Source: Flammeovirgaceae bacterium
Lineage (GTDB): Bacteria > Bacteroidota > Bacteroidia > Cytophagales > Cyclobacteriaceae
Length of the DNA stretch: 64,000 bases
Assembly: GCA_021299455.1 (NCBI GenBank)
Contig: JAJTGQ010000032.1
Coordinates: 1 to 64,000 of the forward strand
Reading direction: 5' to 3'
The notes under the pieces are model-generated. The model made no database searches, was not told the origin of the DNA, and saw only the letters and a program-made list of their open reading frames with translations. Both the position numbers and the translations under genes were made by a program. Below are positions 50,053 to 60,443 of the stretch, piece after piece. Within the stretch, counting starts at the first letter, position 1; each line of letters opens with the position of its first letter.

Positions 50053-51195
50053 GTGAAACCTTCTTCTATATCTCCTTCGCGCATCGCTGTAAAACTGATT
50101 TTCTTCATAAACGGATTTGTTCACGCAAATCTGGCTGCCCGCTTTCCCAGGGTTCAGGAGTTATTTGATATCGATAACGGAACACTTGGCTTCGTACTCC
50201 TATCTTCATCCGTTGGAGCATTGTTAGCAATGCCATTTACAGGCTGGCTCATTATTCGAAATGGAAGTAGGCGCATCACCATCTTCTCAATATTCCTGTA
50301 CTGCATATTCGTTCCTTTGGTTCCCCTCATGCCCGGACTTCCTGGATTAGTTGTATTATTTTTCATTATGGGTTTAACAGCCGGCATGCTGGATGTTTCA
50401 ATGAACTCGCAGGCAGTGATGGTAGAGAAGATTCACCAAAAACCAATCATGACTAGTTTCCACGCCCTTTTTAGTATTGGTATGGTGGCCGGTGCATTTT
50501 GCGGTGCCCTTTTCGTAAAATTAGAAACCACTCTCTTTATTCATTTTGCTGTCATTGTGGGTATGAGTGTTGCAGCGGCAGCATGGGCACGTTATCATTT
50601 AATTCACGATAAGCCAAAAGAAAAGGAAGTAGACGGCCCAGCTTTTCGCCTGCCCAACGCTGCAATGGTAAGCATCGGAGTGATTGCCTTTTGTTGCATG
50701 TTGGGGGAAGGAGCAATGGCTGACTGGAGTACAAACTACATGGAGAATATTGCCATGGCCTCTCCTGCCCTTGCTCCTCTTGGTCTATCTGCATTTGCAT
50801 TAGCCATGACAATTGGTCGGTTTTTTGGTGATGGCGCGCGTTTGAAATTTGGTGATCGTAAACTGATGGTGATGTGCGGACTCATTTCCACCATGGGTAT
50901 TGCGCTTACTTTGCTTTTTAACAATCCTTATTCAGTCATTGCCGGACTATTTATCATCGGTATTGGCCTCTCATCGATTGTCCCAATCGCGTATAGCATT
51001 GCAGGTAACTCAAAAAATCTACCTCCCGGTGTTGGTCTTGCTATGGTTACCACTGTCGGCTATTCAGGTTTCTTGTTCGGGCCTCCAATCATTGGTCTAC
51101 TGGCCAATTGGCAATCCTTGCGAATAGCTTTGACGGTAGTTGCTTTTCTTTTTGTGATCATGACCTTTCTAAGCGCAAGGTATAAATCAGCCTAA
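50053..51195 (+). CDS. MFS transporter (GTG start)
   Basis: About 12 TM helices; NGFVHANLAARFPRVQELFDIDNGTLGFVLLSSSVGALLAMP. Confidence 0.9.
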   Translation: MKPSSISPSRIAVKLIFFINGFVHANLAARFPRVQELFDIDNGTLGFVLLSSSVGALLAMPFTGWLIIRNGSRRITIFSIFLYCIFVPLVPLMPGLPGLVVLFFIMGLTAGMLDVSMNSQAVMVEKIHQKPIMTSFHALFSIGMVAGAFCGALFVKLETTLFIHFAVIVGMSVAAAAWARYHLIHDKPKEKEVDGPAFRLPNAAMVSIGVIAFCCMLGEGAMADWSTNYMENIAMASPALAPLGLSAFALAMTIGRFFGDGARLKFGDRKLMVMCGLISTMGIALTLLFNNPYSVIAGLFIIGIGLSSIVPIAYSIAGNSKNLPPGVGLAMVTTVGYSGFLFGPPIIGLLANWQSLRIALTVVAFLFVIMTFLSARYKSA

Positions 51196-51208
51196 TGCTT
51201 ATTTTTGT

Positions 51209-51496
51209 TTGATGGATATAAAACAAATTGAGCATGGTTCAAAAGGAGCGTTTGTCATTGATGAAGGCTTTGAACGCTTGGCTGAAATGACCTATTCTAA
51301 AGCCGGAGAAAAAATCATCATCATTGATCATACGGATGTGTCCGATATGCTCCGTGGACAAGGAGCAGGTAAACAACTAGTTCTTAAAGCTGTCGAGTAT
51401 GCCCGAATGAATCATATAAAAATTTTACCGCTGTGCCCCTTTGCGCGATCTGTCTTTGACAAATCTCCAGAACTATCTGATGTGTTGAATACATAG
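51209..51496 (+). CDS. GNAT-like N-acetyltransferase (YjdJ/ small GNAT type)
   Basis: IIDHTDVSDMLRGQGAGKQLVLKAVEYARMNHIKILPLCPFARSVF. Confidence 0.9.
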   Translation: MMDIKQIEHGSKGAFVIDEGFERLAEMTYSKAGEKIIIIDHTDVSDMLRGQGAGKQLVLKAVEYARMNHIKILPLCPFARSVFDKSPELSDVLNT

Positions 51497-51499
51497 CAC

Positions 51500-52468
51500 A
51501 TGCCTCTCATCGAAAACTCATCGTACAAAAAACCATTCTACTATTGGAACGGACATTGGGAAACAATTATACCCAGTATGTTTCGCAAAATTGAGGGAGT
51601 AGCTTACCAACGTGAGCGGCTGGAATTGAACGATGGAGATTTTGTTGACTTAGATTGCCTTAAACAAGATAGTTCGAAACTTGTCATTATCACCCACGGC
51701 TTGGAAGGAAATAGCGATCGCCACTATGCAAAGGGAATGGCAAAGCATTTTTTTCAGAATGGATGGGATGCAATCGCCTGGAATTGTCGAGGGTGTAGCG
51801 GTGACATTAACCGCCTACCGAGATTTTATCACCATGGAGCCACAGAAGATCTTGCAGCCGTTGTTCAACATGCTCTAGATTGCAATGGTTACAAAACTAT
51901 TGTTCTCATCGGGTTTAGTATGGGTGGGAGTATGACATTGAAATACCTGGGTGAACGGGGAATAGCAGTAAATCCAACTGTAAAGACGGGAGTCGTATTC
52001 TCTGTTCCCTGTGACTTGGGAGCAAGCGCGAGCGAGTTGGACAAACCGTCCAGAAAATTCTATCTAAATCGTTTTTTAAAGAAACTAAGTGTCAAGATCA
52101 AAGAAAAATCTAAGCGCTTCCCAAAATTGATAAATGCGGAAGGCTTCGACCAGATTAAATCATTTCGGGAATTCGACAATCGGTACACAGCGCCTTTGCA
52201 TGGATTCAAGAATGCAGATGATTTTTATGAAAGAGCTTCGTGCGGCCCCTACCTACAAACGATTCAAAAACCAGTACTTATTGTAAATGCATGGAGCGAC
52301 CCTTTCCTCCCTACTAGCTGCTATCCCGCTGACTTTGCTAAATCACACCAATATGTGTACCTGGAAACTCCTAAGTATGGAGGCCATACCGCCTTTTCAT
52401 TGGCCGGCAAAAAAGAGAACTGGATGGAACTACGAGCATTAGAATTTGTCAATCACAACAGCGAATGA
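51500..52468 (+). CDS. YheT-family alpha/beta hydrolase
   Basis: ITHGLEGNSDRHYAKGMAKHFFQNGWDAIAWNCRGCSGDINRLPRFYHHG, IGFSMGGSMTLKYLGE. Confidence 0.92.
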   Translation: MPLIENSSYKKPFYYWNGHWETIIPSMFRKIEGVAYQRERLELNDGDFVDLDCLKQDSSKLVIITHGLEGNSDRHYAKGMAKHFFQNGWDAIAWNCRGCSGDINRLPRFYHHGATEDLAAVVQHALDCNGYKTIVLIGFSMGGSMTLKYLGERGIAVNPTVKTGVVFSVPCDLGASASELDKPSRKFYLNRFLKKLSVKIKEKSKRFPKLINAEGFDQIKSFREFDNRYTAPLHGFKNADDFYERASCGPYLQTIQKPVLIVNAWSDPFLPTSCYPADFAKSHQYVYLETPKYGGHTAFSLAGKKENWMELRALEFVNHNSE

Positions 52469-53379
52469 GAGTAGTCGGTCAACTATCCTTCTTTCTTGTG
52501 GTATTTGCTCTTTCATGCACGCCTGTAAAAAAAGAGAATATTACGACTCGCATTGATTCGCTATGGCACGCTCCGGACACCGCAAGCATTCCCAACGACC
52601 TCACTCGTTATGGGAGGAAGTTAATCGCCAACACCTCTTTTTATCTCGGCCCTAAAGGGATGGTGGATTCTATTTCTAACGGAATGAATTGTCAGAATTG
52701 CCATTTGGATGCTGGCACCCGACCATATGGAAACAACTTTGGTTCGGTCGCATCACTCTACCCAAAATTTCGTGCACGATCTGGCGGAGCTGAAAGTGTT
52801 GAGAAACGGGTGAATGATTGCATACAGCGTAGCCTGAACGGGAAGCCACTTGATTCACTCTCAAAAGAGATGCGTGCGTTGGTGGCATACATTACTTGGG
52901 TCGGTCACGAAGTGCCAAAGGGAACGAAGGCAAAAGGATCCGGACTTATTGAAATAAAATTTTTAAACAGATCGGCTGATACCCTCAGAGGAAAAAAACT
53001 TTATGAAACTCAATGCCGGGTATGTCATCAGAAAAATGGACAAGGGATGATAGCCAGTAATGAAAAAAGTTATGTCTATCCACCTCTTTGGGGTACACAT
53101 AGCTTCAATACAGGAGCTGGTTTATTCCGGATTTCAAACTTCGCAAAATACATTCGCGCCAATATGCCACAAGGCGCTACTTATGATAATCCCGTACTAA
53201 CAGAAGAAGAATCCTGGGATATAGCTGCCTATGTTGTCTCTATGCCTCGGCCAAAAAAGGAGTTTAAGGGAGACTGGCCAAAAATTGAAACGAAACCCTT
53301 TGATCACCCTTTTGGGCCCTATGCTGATACGCTGAGCGAGGTAACTCATAAATTTGGGCCGTGGAAAAATTCCAAGTAA
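52465..53379 (+). CDS. Di-haem c-type cytochrome lipoprotein
   Basis: Two CXXCH motifs (CQNCH, CRVCH), lipobox VVFALSCTP. Confidence 0.92.
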   Translation: MRVVGQLSFFLVVFALSCTPVKKENITTRIDSLWHAPDTASIPNDLTRYGRKLIANTSFYLGPKGMVDSISNGMNCQNCHLDAGTRPYGNNFGSVASLYPKFRARSGGAESVEKRVNDCIQRSLNGKPLDSLSKEMRALVAYITWVGHEVPKGTKAKGSGLIEIKFLNRSADTLRGKKLYETQCRVCHQKNGQGMIASNEKSYVYPPLWGTHSFNTGAGLFRISNFAKYIRANMPQGATYDNPVLTEEESWDIAAYVVSMPRPKKEFKGDWPKIETKPFDHPFGPYADTLSEVTHKFGPWKNSK

Positions 53380-53455
53380 TTGTACTAACAAAACGATCTA
53401 AACATTCACATTTTTTGTTTCATCAAAGTACAGACTAGACCAGGACATTCGCACG

Positions 53456-55690
53456 ATGAAATTGACTACTCCAGATAAAACGACTACTATCCGCCAAACA
53501 TTTCCAGTGTTAGAGATGACCTGTGGAGCATGCGCAGTCAGTGTAGAGTCAATATTAAAGAAAACAGAGGGGATAAAGGACGCGGCAGTAAATTATGCGA
53601 ATCACACCGCCCTCATTGAATATGATCAAAAACGCATCCAACCACAAGCGATTCAACAAGCCGTGCGAGCCATTGGGTATGACTTGGTCATCGACACGGA
53701 GAACGCACAAATTATTCAAGAAGAGGCACAGCACAATCAATACGAATCACTGAAAAGACGAACTATTTGGTCGAGCATTTTATCGTTGCCGGTTTTCCTA
53801 ATAGGCATGTTTTGGATGGATATGCCGTATGGAAATTACATTTCAATGGTATTATCGGCTCCGGTCGTATTCTACTTTGGCCGTAGCTATTTTGTTCATG
53901 CCTATAAGCAAGCCTCTTTCGGAAAAGCAAACATGGATACCCTGGTTGCGCTCTCTACAGGTATTGCATTCTTGTTCAGCATGTTCAACACCTTCTTCCC
54001 GGAATTCTGGCATCAACGAGGTATTCATCCACACGTCTACTATGAAGCAGCAGCTGTCGTAATTACTTTCATCTCGCTCGGAAAATGGCTGGAAGAAAAA
54101 GCAAAGTCAAACACTTCTTCCGCCATCAAAAAGCTGATGAGCCTGCAACCGAAAACGGTGCGAGTTGTTAAAAATGGTTTGGAAGAAGAAATAGCTACTT
54201 CTCACGTAATGGTGGGCAATATCATTATCATACGGCCGGGAGAAAAAATTCCTTTGGACGGAATAGTCGTTGAAGGAAAATCTTTTGTAGATGAGTCCAT
54301 GATTTCGGGCGAACCCATTGCTGTTGAAAAATATAGAGGCGAAAAAGTATTTGCGGGCACCGTAAACCAAAAAGGGAATTTTCAATTTGAAGTACAAAAA
54401 ATAAGCAGCGAAACGGTGCTGGCTCAAATCATTAAAATGGTTCAGCAAGCGCAGGGCAGCAAAGCACCAGTCCAGTTAAAGGCAGATAAGATTGCTAGCG
54501 TGTTCGTACCAATTGTGATGGCGATTTCAGTTTGCACCTTTATCATCTGGATGATGGTTGGCGGTGAAAATGCATTCACCCACGCACTTCTGACTTCCGT
54601 GACGGTGCTAGTCATCGCATGTCCTTGCGCTCTGGGGTTGGCAACACCCACTGCCTTGATGGTAGGCATTGGCAGAGGCGCGGAAAACAATATTCTCATA
54701 AAAGATGCAGAAAGCTTAGAGCAGGCTCATCGGATTTCGATAATCGCACTGGATAAGACCGGAACGATTACGGAGGGAAAACCAACCGTAAAGGATATCC
54801 GTTGGTTGACTCATTCTTCCACCCAACATCAATCAGCATTATATTCTTTGGAACTAAAATCTGAACATCCTTTAGCACAAGCTATTGTTGACAACTTGAC
54901 AAGAAACAATATTTCAACGGCACCTATCATCGAGTTTGAAAGCATCACAGGAAAGGGTGCCAAAGCAAAAGTGGCTGGTGAAGTCTATTTTGTAGGTAAT
55001 CAGAAGTTGATGGTCGATAACAATATTGTTTTCTCTGCTGAAGTAAATTCCCTTTCTCTGGAGTGGCAAAAAAAGGCCAATACCATTGTCTACTTCTCTG
55101 ACTCGATTAATTTATTAGCAATGGTTGCGATAGAAGACAAGATTAAGGAGTCATCAAAAAGTGCCGTTGCGGAATTGCAAAAAATGGGGATTGAAGTACA
55201 TTTAGTAACTGGAGACAATGCTCAGACAGCCGAGGCAGTAGCCAGACAAGTGGGAATTCAACACTTCCAATCTGAAATGCTTCCTGCTGACAAAGCACTA
55301 TATATTGAGCGATTGCAAAAATCCGGGGAAATCGTGGGCATGGTTGGCGATGGTATCAATGACTCACAGGCATTGGCTCAAGCGAATGTGAGTATGGCCA
55401 TGGGTAAAGGGTCTGACATTGCTATGGACACGGCCGCGATGACATTACTCACTTCCGATTTGCAAAGCATACCAAAAGCCCTTAAGTTATCGAGTCGCAT
55501 CGTGCAGGGAATTCACCAGAATCTGTTTTGGGCATTCATCTACAATGCTATTGGAATACCAATTGCAGCCGGAATATTGTATCCCTATAACGGATTCCTA
55601 CTAAATCCCATGATTGCTGGCGCGGCTATGGCGCTTAGTTCGGTGAGTGTAGTAAGTAATAGTTTACGATTAAAATGGGTACGACTGTAA
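53456..55690 (+). CDS. copA: Heavy-metal (Cu+) translocating P1B-type ATPase
   Basis: HMA motif EMTCGACAVSVESILK, ACPCALGLATPTALMVG, DKTGTITEGKPTV, MVGDGINDSQAL. Confidence 0.95.
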   Translation: MKLTTPDKTTTIRQTFPVLEMTCGACAVSVESILKKTEGIKDAAVNYANHTALIEYDQKRIQPQAIQQAVRAIGYDLVIDTENAQIIQEEAQHNQYESLKRRTIWSSILSLPVFLIGMFWMDMPYGNYISMVLSAPVVFYFGRSYFVHAYKQASFGKANMDTLVALSTGIAFLFSMFNTFFPEFWHQRGIHPHVYYEAAAVVITFISLGKWLEEKAKSNTSSAIKKLMSLQPKTVRVVKNGLEEEIATSHVMVGNIIIIRPGEKIPLDGIVVEGKSFVDESMISGEPIAVEKYRGEKVFAGTVNQKGNFQFEVQKISSETVLAQIIKMVQQAQGSKAPVQLKADKIASVFVPIVMAISVCTFIIWMMVGGENAFTHALLTSVTVLVIACPCALGLATPTALMVGIGRGAENNILIKDAESLEQAHRISIIALDKTGTITEGKPTVKDIRWLTHSSTQHQSALYSLELKSEHPLAQAIVDNLTRNNISTAPIIEFESITGKGAKAKVAGEVYFVGNQKLMVDNNIVFSAEVNSLSLEWQKKANTIVYFSDSINLLAMVAIEDKIKESSKSAVAELQKMGIEVHLVTGDNAQTAEAVARQVGIQHFQSEMLPADKALYIERLQKSGEIVGMVGDGINDSQALAQANVSMAMGKGSDIAMDTAAMTLLTSDLQSIPKALKLSSRIVQGIHQNLFWAFIYNAIGIPIAAGILYPYNGFLLNPMIAGAAMALSSVSVVSNSLRLKWVRL

Positions 55691-55711
55691 CAACATTGTT
55701 AAATTTGAAGT

Positions 55712-55918
55712 ATGGAAAAGCTACTTTTTAAAACCAATATCAAATGCGATGGCTGTATCGCTAAAGTAACGCAAAGCCTCAATGAGGTGGCCGGAGAAAA
55801 TAACTGGCAAGTAGATATTATGGATCCAGCTAAAATCCTCACCATTATAGGAACTACAACTGCAACCAAAATCATCGAATCACTTAACAAAGTTGGTTAC
55901 AAAGCGGAAAAGTTATAA
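55712..55918 (+). CDS. copZ: Heavy-metal-associated domain protein (CopZ-like chaperone)
   Basis: TNIKCDGCIAKVTQSLNEVAGENNWQVDI; directly downstream of copA. Confidence 0.8.
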   Translation: MEKLLFKTNIKCDGCIAKVTQSLNEVAGENNWQVDIMDPAKILTIIGTTTATKIIESLNKVGYKAEKL

Positions 55919-55937
55919 ACTATATAAAAAACAAAAC

Positions 55938-56012
55938 TTGTGTCAGGTTGAGCTTGTCGAAACCTAGACTACCACAATAAATAGCCTTCGACAGGCTCAG
56001 GCTGACAAGACT
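55938..56012. repeat. Inverted intergenic repeat of the GTCAGnnTGAGCnTGTCGAA type, copy B
   Basis: CTTGTGTCAGGTTGAGCTTGTCGAAAC ... CCTTCGACAGGCTCAGGCTGACAAG; related pair at 30420..30498. Confidence 0.8.
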
Positions 56013-56094
56013 ACAAATGTTTTTGAGATGACTACAAAAAGCAAATTAGCGACTCAGCCCTCATCGCAGAATAACAATATGGATGATACGTCCG

Positions 56095-57783
56095 TTATTC
56101 CGTCTTCTTCCATCCCGGTCCCCTCACAACTCTTCCCGGTCTCGCATTTGTATGCTCCCCGTTTTCTAATACTTGTGTTCCATTCACAAATACATGAACC
56201 ATCCCCGTGCTGTATTGATGTGGATTTTCAAATGTAGCATGGTCTGCAATTTTGGTTGGGTCAAAAATAGCGAGATCGCCAAAATACCCAGGCATTAACG
56301 CTCCTCGCTTTTGAATCTTTAGATTGGATGCAGGTAAAGAAGTCAATCTACGAACGGCTTCCTCCAGTGAGATCACTTTCTCCTCGCGCACATACTTTCC
56401 CAGCAATCGAGAAAAATTTCCATAGGCACGTGGATGTGTTGGGGTTTTTAAGAAATTACCCGAGGCAGTTGATGATTCCGCATCCGATCCAAAACTGATA
56501 TATGGAAGTTGAATTTGGCGTTTCACGTTTTCCTCTGTCATTAGAAAGTAGGCTGTACCTACACGAGTGCCATCAGTGATCACCAAATCCATTGCAGTTT
56601 CTTCAGGCGTCTTACCATAAATTTTCGCTACCTGCCCGAGTGTCTTGCCTGTGAAGTTTCTTCGTAGAGAATCATTGGTGAAGCCCATCAATAATACTTT
56701 ATCAAAATCGCCAGCCAACATCATTAGGTTTTCCCATTCATTGGTAGGCGTGTGCATTTCTCGCAATGCCTTCTTGCGCATCACAGGGTTTTGCATTCGC
56801 TTAATCCATTCTTTTATACCACCTTCCTGTAGCCAAGGAGGCATCGCTGCATCCAAGCCTGTAGCACCAGCAGTATAGGTATACATGTCAGCAGTGATCT
56901 TTAATCCTTCTCGGTTGGCGTTGTCAATCATAGCTATCACAGAATCAATTTTATTCCAGTTGTCTTTGCCACTGAATTTCAAATGGTAAATCTCTGCGGG
57001 AAGCTCTGCCTCGCGTGCAATACGGATGGTTTCGTTGACTGCTTCAAAAATTGAATTTCCTTCACTTCGAATATGAGCGATATACACACCGCCAGAAGCG
57101 GCCGCCACTTTACTTAACTCAATCAATTCTTCAGTGCTGGCATAATTAGCAGGCGCATAAATCAAAGCAGAGGTGACACCCATTGCGCCTTCATCCATCG
57201 CTTGCTTGACAAGGGCTTTCATTCGTTCCAATTCCTCTGCAGAAGGAGCACGATTGGCATACCCCAATTCATGAACACGTACGGTAATGGCGCTCACAAA
57301 AGAAGCCACATTGGTTGATACACCCTTTCTCTCCAAGCCTTCTAAGTATTGGCCAAGCGTAGTCCAGTCAATCTTATAAGCCCAATCGGGATCGCGCTTC
57401 ATGGCTTCCTCATCATCTGCCTTCATCTTATCATTCATCGGGCCCATAGAGCCTTCGCCAAATACTTCCAATGTTACTCCCTGACGAATATCACTTTGAG
57501 AATTCCCATCAAAAAGCAAGGAGCCCTCCGCATGACTCAACATATTAATGAACCCGGGAGCAACCGCCAATCCTTTCGCATCAATCTCTTTCTTTCCAAC
57601 CGCATTTTTTAAATCGCCAATGAAGGCAAGGGTATCGGCATTCATTGCTACATCTGCCATCATTCCTGGCTTTCCAGAGCCATCATAAACGGTGCCACCT
57701 CGAATGATTACATCATACGTTTGCTTTTTGCAAGATGCCAACGCTACGAACATGGCGATAAATAAAGTCATGTACTTTTTCAT
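56095..57783 (-). CDS. D-aminoacylase / N-acyl-D-amino-acid deacylase family amidohydrolase (lipoprotein), paralog 1
   Basis: YDVIIRGGTVYDGSGKPGMMADVAMNADTLAFIGDL, GVYIAHIRSEGNSI, LTSLPASNLKIQKRGALMPGYFGDLAIFDP. Confidence 0.9.
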   Translation of the reverse strand: MKKYMTLFIAMFVALASCKKQTYDVIIRGGTVYDGSGKPGMMADVAMNADTLAFIGDLKNAVGKKEIDAKGLAVAPGFINMLSHAEGSLLFDGNSQSDIRQGVTLEVFGEGSMGPMNDKMKADDEEAMKRDPDWAYKIDWTTLGQYLEGLERKGVSTNVASFVSAITVRVHELGYANRAPSAEELERMKALVKQAMDEGAMGVTSALIYAPANYASTEELIELSKVAAASGGVYIAHIRSEGNSIFEAVNETIRIAREAELPAEIYHLKFSGKDNWNKIDSVIAMIDNANREGLKITADMYTYTAGATGLDAAMPPWLQEGGIKEWIKRMQNPVMRKKALREMHTPTNEWENLMMLAGDFDKVLLMGFTNDSLRRNFTGKTLGQVAKIYGKTPEETAMDLVITDGTRVGTAYFLMTEENVKRQIQLPYISFGSDAESSTASGNFLKTPTHPRAYGNFSRLLGKYVREEKVISLEEAVRRLTSLPASNLKIQKRGALMPGYFGDLAIFDPTKIADHATFENPHQYSTGMVHVFVNGTQVLENGEHTNARPGRVVRGPGWKKTE

Positions 57784-57865
57784 GTGCTACTATTTAATTT
57801 TTTAGGTCACATGGAATGGCCAGAGCCATTTCATGAGACTACATTTTTAAGATTTACAATTATTC

Positions 57866-59374
57866 TTATTGTCTATAAATTACTTTCCCAACTAAATTGC
57901 CCGTAACATTTCCTTTTAAAAATACTTCTTTCCCATTTACCCAGACTTGATCAATTCCTTTTGAAACGAGCTGTGGGTTTTGAATCGTTGCTTCATCCTT
58001 CACCGACCTTTCATCAAATAAAACAAGATCAGCATAATATCCTACTTTAATCCGGCCACGCTTTTTTATTCCAATCTGATCTGCTGCAAGGCCAGTCATT
58101 TTATAAACTGCTTCCGACATTGCAATCGTCTTTTCATCTCGCACGTAATGTCCTAGCACCCGGGTGAATGCACCAAAACCGCGAGGATGCCTTCCCGAAC
58201 TTGTTCCATCTGAGCAAATATTGGTGTACGGCCATTTCATTAATTTCTTTACGTCATCCTCATCCATACTAGTTGCAACGATGCTCCCGCCACAATCATC
58301 ACTCTTCTTTCTACATTCATCCAATCGTTTGATTATTTCCACTAACATTTTCTCCGGAGACATTTTTTCAAGACTCGCTACTTCAGCCAAACTCTTTCCA
58401 TTATAATCCGGATTAGGTCCGTATTTGCTGAAGATAATTCCTTCAGCACTAGTAACTTCTTTTAAAATGAAAGCAGCCTCTTTCTCGTCCCTAAAATTGC
58501 GCGCAGGAAAAAGGACCCGAATGGTAGATGACCAATATGTGTATGGATAAAGATCGGCCGTTATTTCAATTCCTTCCTTTCTTACCTCATTGAGCAATAG
58601 TAATGCACTATCAGCTTTTCCCCATAGCCCACGCATGGCTAATTTAAAATGACTGATCTGCACCGGAACTTTCACTTCGCGACCGATCGTGATTATTTCC
58701 TGGAGGGCATCCCAAAAATACCTATCCTCGCTGCGAAGGTGACTAATATATCTTCCTTTGTAATCCGGCAATACCTTAGCAAGTTGAAGCACTTCTTCTT
58801 TCGAAGAATAAATGCCGGGATCATATTCCAGACCCGTAGACAAACCAAAAGCACCTGCTTCCATATCGACCCGTAAAAGATTGACCATACTGTCAATTTC
58901 TGATTGGGTTGACTTACGTTTGAAGTCATCTCCTAGTACCCGATCTCGTAGCGTATTATGACCACTGTAAGAGCCCACGTTTACGGCCACCGGACTATCG
59001 ATAAGCATTTGAAAATATTTTTTTAGTGGTGAATCGGATCCACCATCCTGCCCTACAATAATGGTAGTGATTCCCTGGCTTACTAAAGCCAGTCCGGAAG
59101 GATCTTCACTTAAACCCCTATCGTGATGGCTATGGGTGTCGATAAACCCGGGAGCGAGAATCAACCCATTGCCATTCACTTCTTTTGCGCCAATGGCTTC
59201 AGAAAGATCTCCTACAAAAGCAATGGTATCAGCATTGATGGCCAGATCGGTAACAACTCCCGGATTCCCCGACCCATCGAACAACATTCCACCGCGAATG
59301 ATAACCTCGTATTTCTGCTTCTGGCAACCCAAACACAAAAAAACAACTATTGAAAACAAACAAATCCTGGTCAT
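57866..59374 (-). CDS. D-aminoacylase / N-acyl-D-amino-acid deacylase family amidohydrolase (lipoprotein), paralog 2
   Basis: YEVIIRGGMLFDGSGNPGVVTDLAINADTIAFVGDLSEAIG, GFIDTHSHHDRGL, RYISHLRSEDRYF. Confidence 0.92.
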   Translation of the reverse strand: MTRICLFSIVVFLCLGCQKQKYEVIIRGGMLFDGSGNPGVVTDLAINADTIAFVGDLSEAIGAKEVNGNGLILAPGFIDTHSHHDRGLSEDPSGLALVSQGITTIIVGQDGGSDSPLKKYFQMLIDSPVAVNVGSYSGHNTLRDRVLGDDFKRKSTQSEIDSMVNLLRVDMEAGAFGLSTGLEYDPGIYSSKEEVLQLAKVLPDYKGRYISHLRSEDRYFWDALQEIITIGREVKVPVQISHFKLAMRGLWGKADSALLLLNEVRKEGIEITADLYPYTYWSSTIRVLFPARNFRDEKEAAFILKEVTSAEGIIFSKYGPNPDYNGKSLAEVASLEKMSPEKMLVEIIKRLDECRKKSDDCGGSIVATSMDEDDVKKLMKWPYTNICSDGTSSGRHPRGFGAFTRVLGHYVRDEKTIAMSEAVYKMTGLAADQIGIKKRGRIKVGYYADLVLFDERSVKDEATIQNPQLVSKGIDQVWVNGKEVFLKGNVTGNLVGKVIYRQ

Positions 59375-59482
59375 AGTAAATCAATTAGCAGAAGAAATGT
59401 AGCGAAATGAATGACAATTATCAACGAGAAATTCAAAATTGCATACACCGTTTTCCTATATTGGTATTTTCTACCACATTCC

Positions 59483-60400
59483 ATGCAAACCACTTCTCAT
59501 CTGCTCCTGATACGTCCTGCTAAATTTACCTTCAATATGGAGACAGCTGTGAACAACGCTTTTCAATCTGCCAAAGATATCGATGCACAAACAACAGCCT
59601 TGCAAGAATTCGATGGCTTGGTAAAAGTGTTGGAACAAAACGGCATGGATGTCACGACCGTTAACGATACCGAAGAGCCGCATACGCCCGACTCAATTTT
59701 TCCCAATAATTGGATCTCTTTTCATGACAATGATCAGATCGTGCTGTATCCAATGTTTGCACACAACAGAAGGTTGGAGCGGAAACCACACGTCATTGAA
59801 AAGCTTAAAACAAAGTTCAATGTAGCTGGTGAAATTGATTTATCGGTTTATGAGAATAGCCAAGCCTATTTAGAAGGAACCGGAAGTATGGTGTTGGATC
59901 GCGAAAATAAAATTGCTTATGCTTGCCTGTCGGAACGGACGAGCATAGATGTATTGAAAGACTTCTGCAACCAACTCAACTATAGCCCCATTGTTTTTAG
60001 CGCTACCGATTTGAAAGGATATCCCATCTACCACACCAATGTGATGATGTGCGTGGCCGATCAGTTTGTGGTCATTTGTCTGGAATCGGTAAAAGATATA
60101 GATGAGCGCCATAGCCTGGTTGGGTTTATCAAAAACACGAAAAAAGAAATTATTGACATCTCATTAGACCAAATGAACCATTTTGCGGGCAATATGCTAC
60201 AAGTTGAAAGCGCGAACGGGACAAAGTTTCTGGTAATGTCTTCGCAAGCCTATCAATCACTCACGGAAAATCAGATTGCTAAAATTGAAAGTTATTGCCA
60301 AATTCTTCATTCTAACCTGGCAACTATTGAAAGAAATGGGGGTGGCAGTGCCCGTTGTATGATCGCGGAGGTATTTTTATCAGAAGTTACGAAGAGATAA
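59483..60400 (+). CDS. CtlX-like citrulline hydrolase / arginine deiminase-related protein
   Basis: LLLIRPAKFTFNMETAVNNAFQ, DSIFPNNWISFHDNDQIVLYPMFAHNRRLERK, YLEGTGSMVLDRENKIAYACLSERT, NGGGSARCMIAEVFL. Confidence 0.88.
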   Translation: MQTTSHLLLIRPAKFTFNMETAVNNAFQSAKDIDAQTTALQEFDGLVKVLEQNGMDVTTVNDTEEPHTPDSIFPNNWISFHDNDQIVLYPMFAHNRRLERKPHVIEKLKTKFNVAGEIDLSVYENSQAYLEGTGSMVLDRENKIAYACLSERTSIDVLKDFCNQLNYSPIVFSATDLKGYPIYHTNVMMCVADQFVVICLESVKDIDERHSLVGFIKNTKKEIIDISLDQMNHFAGNMLQVESANGTKFLVMSSQAYQSLTENQIAKIESYCQILHSNLATIERNGGGSARCMIAEVFLSEVTKR

Positions 60401-60443
60401 GTCAAAAAATTCTTTAGTATATTTAAACACGCAACCCTTAGAT

